Shown here: positions 63,469 through 64,000 of the stretch, in pieces
Layout: each line of letters starts with the position of its first letter
Position numbering within the stretch: the first letter of the stretch is position 1
Assembly (NCBI RefSeq): GCF_905171775.1
Contig: NC_053499.1
Span: forward strand, 87,727,012 to 87,791,011
DNA length: 64,000 nucleotides
Source: Rana temporaria
Lineage: Eukaryota > Chordata > Amphibia > Anura > Ranidae
Direction: 5' to 3'
The notes under the pieces: model-generated
Databases searched by the model: none
Told to the model about the DNA's origin: nothing
What the model saw: only the letters and a program-made list of their open reading frames with translations
Made by a program: the position numbers and the translations under genes

Positions 63469-64000
63469 TGTAACGGTATGGCCCCTGGGACCCAGAGGCA
63501 CTTGAAGGATACGGGGTACTCCTGTGTCAGCTTCACCAATGACTATTGTGTCTAGGGCCATCCTATGTCCACTAGGGGCATAGGATGACTGAGAACTGAT
63601 ATCATGGATTACATGAGATGGGACAGTAATGACAATTCATGTATTGCAGGATATCTTGAAATATTACAAATTGTTCATTCTGAACACACCAGGTCAATAG
63701 TGTCTCCTTCAATGTGGAACACATACTGTTAAGATGTTAATCACCTCCAGCTACCTGGCTGTAGTGTTAAAAGCTTGCTGTAATTGCATTCTATTGTCTA
63801 TTGTGTTAATTAAGCCTGGCTCCTAATATATTTAATGGTGCTATGCTAACTAACCCTGTATTGTGTGAAAGTTCTATTGATGCTAATATGTGTTGTGAGT
63901 TAACACACTCTAAAGGTCAGACGTCTGACTTATGTTCACTAAAGAAATGTGTATTGTGTAGCAGGTGAGAATAGCTTATCGCTGAGTCAAAGTCTGTTTA
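63469..64000 (+). mobile_element. LTR of the 9365-12675 family, cut by the window end
   Basis: TGTAACGGTATGGCCCCTGG begins a sequence that aligns with the minus-strand reading of the LTR at 9365-10113: ACTTGAAGGATACGGGGTAC, CATAGGATGACTGAGAA, TTACATGAGATGGGACA and TTGCAGGATATCTTG. GTACC at 63464-63468 is the candidate left target duplication. About 220 bases of the LTR lie beyond the window, so a solo LTR and a full element cannot be told apart. Confidence 0.8.

Noticed and set aside
1..64000. A host protein-coding gene
   Set aside because: Every domain recognised belongs to a transposable element; remaining frames are short or composition-driven. Exons of under about 100 bases could have been missed.

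Overview
This window looks like vertebrate, probably anuran (frog), intergenic DNA made almost wholly of nested transposable elements. I found no host protein-coding gene and no rRNA, tRNA or CRISPR. The organism is inferred from the element mix: several DIRS (tyrosine-recombinase) retrotransposons, L1- and CR1-type LINEs, Tc1/mariner elements, PIF/Harbinger, hAT-like and TTAA-flanked fold-back elements, Penelope-like tails, BEL/Pao and other LTR elements. The species cannot be fixed from the sequence.

Layout. 1-7035: a 5' leader/gag fragment of DIRS family A abuts a nearly full DIRS element (DIRS-2) with gag, RT-RNase H, a DAM-like methylase domain, tyrosine recombinase and 3' inverted repeats. 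7036-9359: Penelope-like tail and low-complexity DNA. 9360-12680: a complete LTR retrotransposon (minus strand, 5-bp target duplication) with a gag-like coding region but no pol. 13000-18356: Penelope-like tail, then a decayed plus-strand L1 containing a hAT-like element, which holds a Tc1 element in a (TA)n tract and a TTAA fold-back element. 18651-19362: a Harbinger-type MITE. 19967-27128: a hAT-like element split by a full-length minus-strand L1 with perfect target duplications. 27648-31991: a retroelement split by a PIF/Harbinger transposon with both its genes. 32100-42378: plus-strand L1 remnants broken by a 2.75-kb giant palindrome, a 5'-truncated LINE, a solo LTR and a Tc1 element. 42379-49110: a third DIRS element (DIRS-3) with both terminal inverted repeats and two retroelement insertions. 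49265-52110: CR1 containing an L1 tail containing a Tc1 element. 52285-62066: three further DIRS segments, the last a nearly complete family A element with an L1 inside gag. 62077-64000: the 5' part of a BEL/Pao-type element whose gag is cut by another copy of the LTR family seen at 9365.

How the parts work together. DIRS elements encode Gag, RT/RNase H, a methylase-like domain and a tyrosine recombinase and use inverted termini plus an internal complementary region. L1 uses ORF1p plus an endonuclease-RT. Harbinger uses a Myb-like protein plus a DDE nuclease. Every autonomous element examined has stops, frameshifts or active-site losses, so none looks mobile now. The most unusual structure is the palindrome at 34287-37038: 1-kb arms, a central bidirectional promoter-like core and mirrored strings of hairpins. 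Next are the pol-less LTR element and a GT-AG intron at the same place in the gag genes of two DIRS families.
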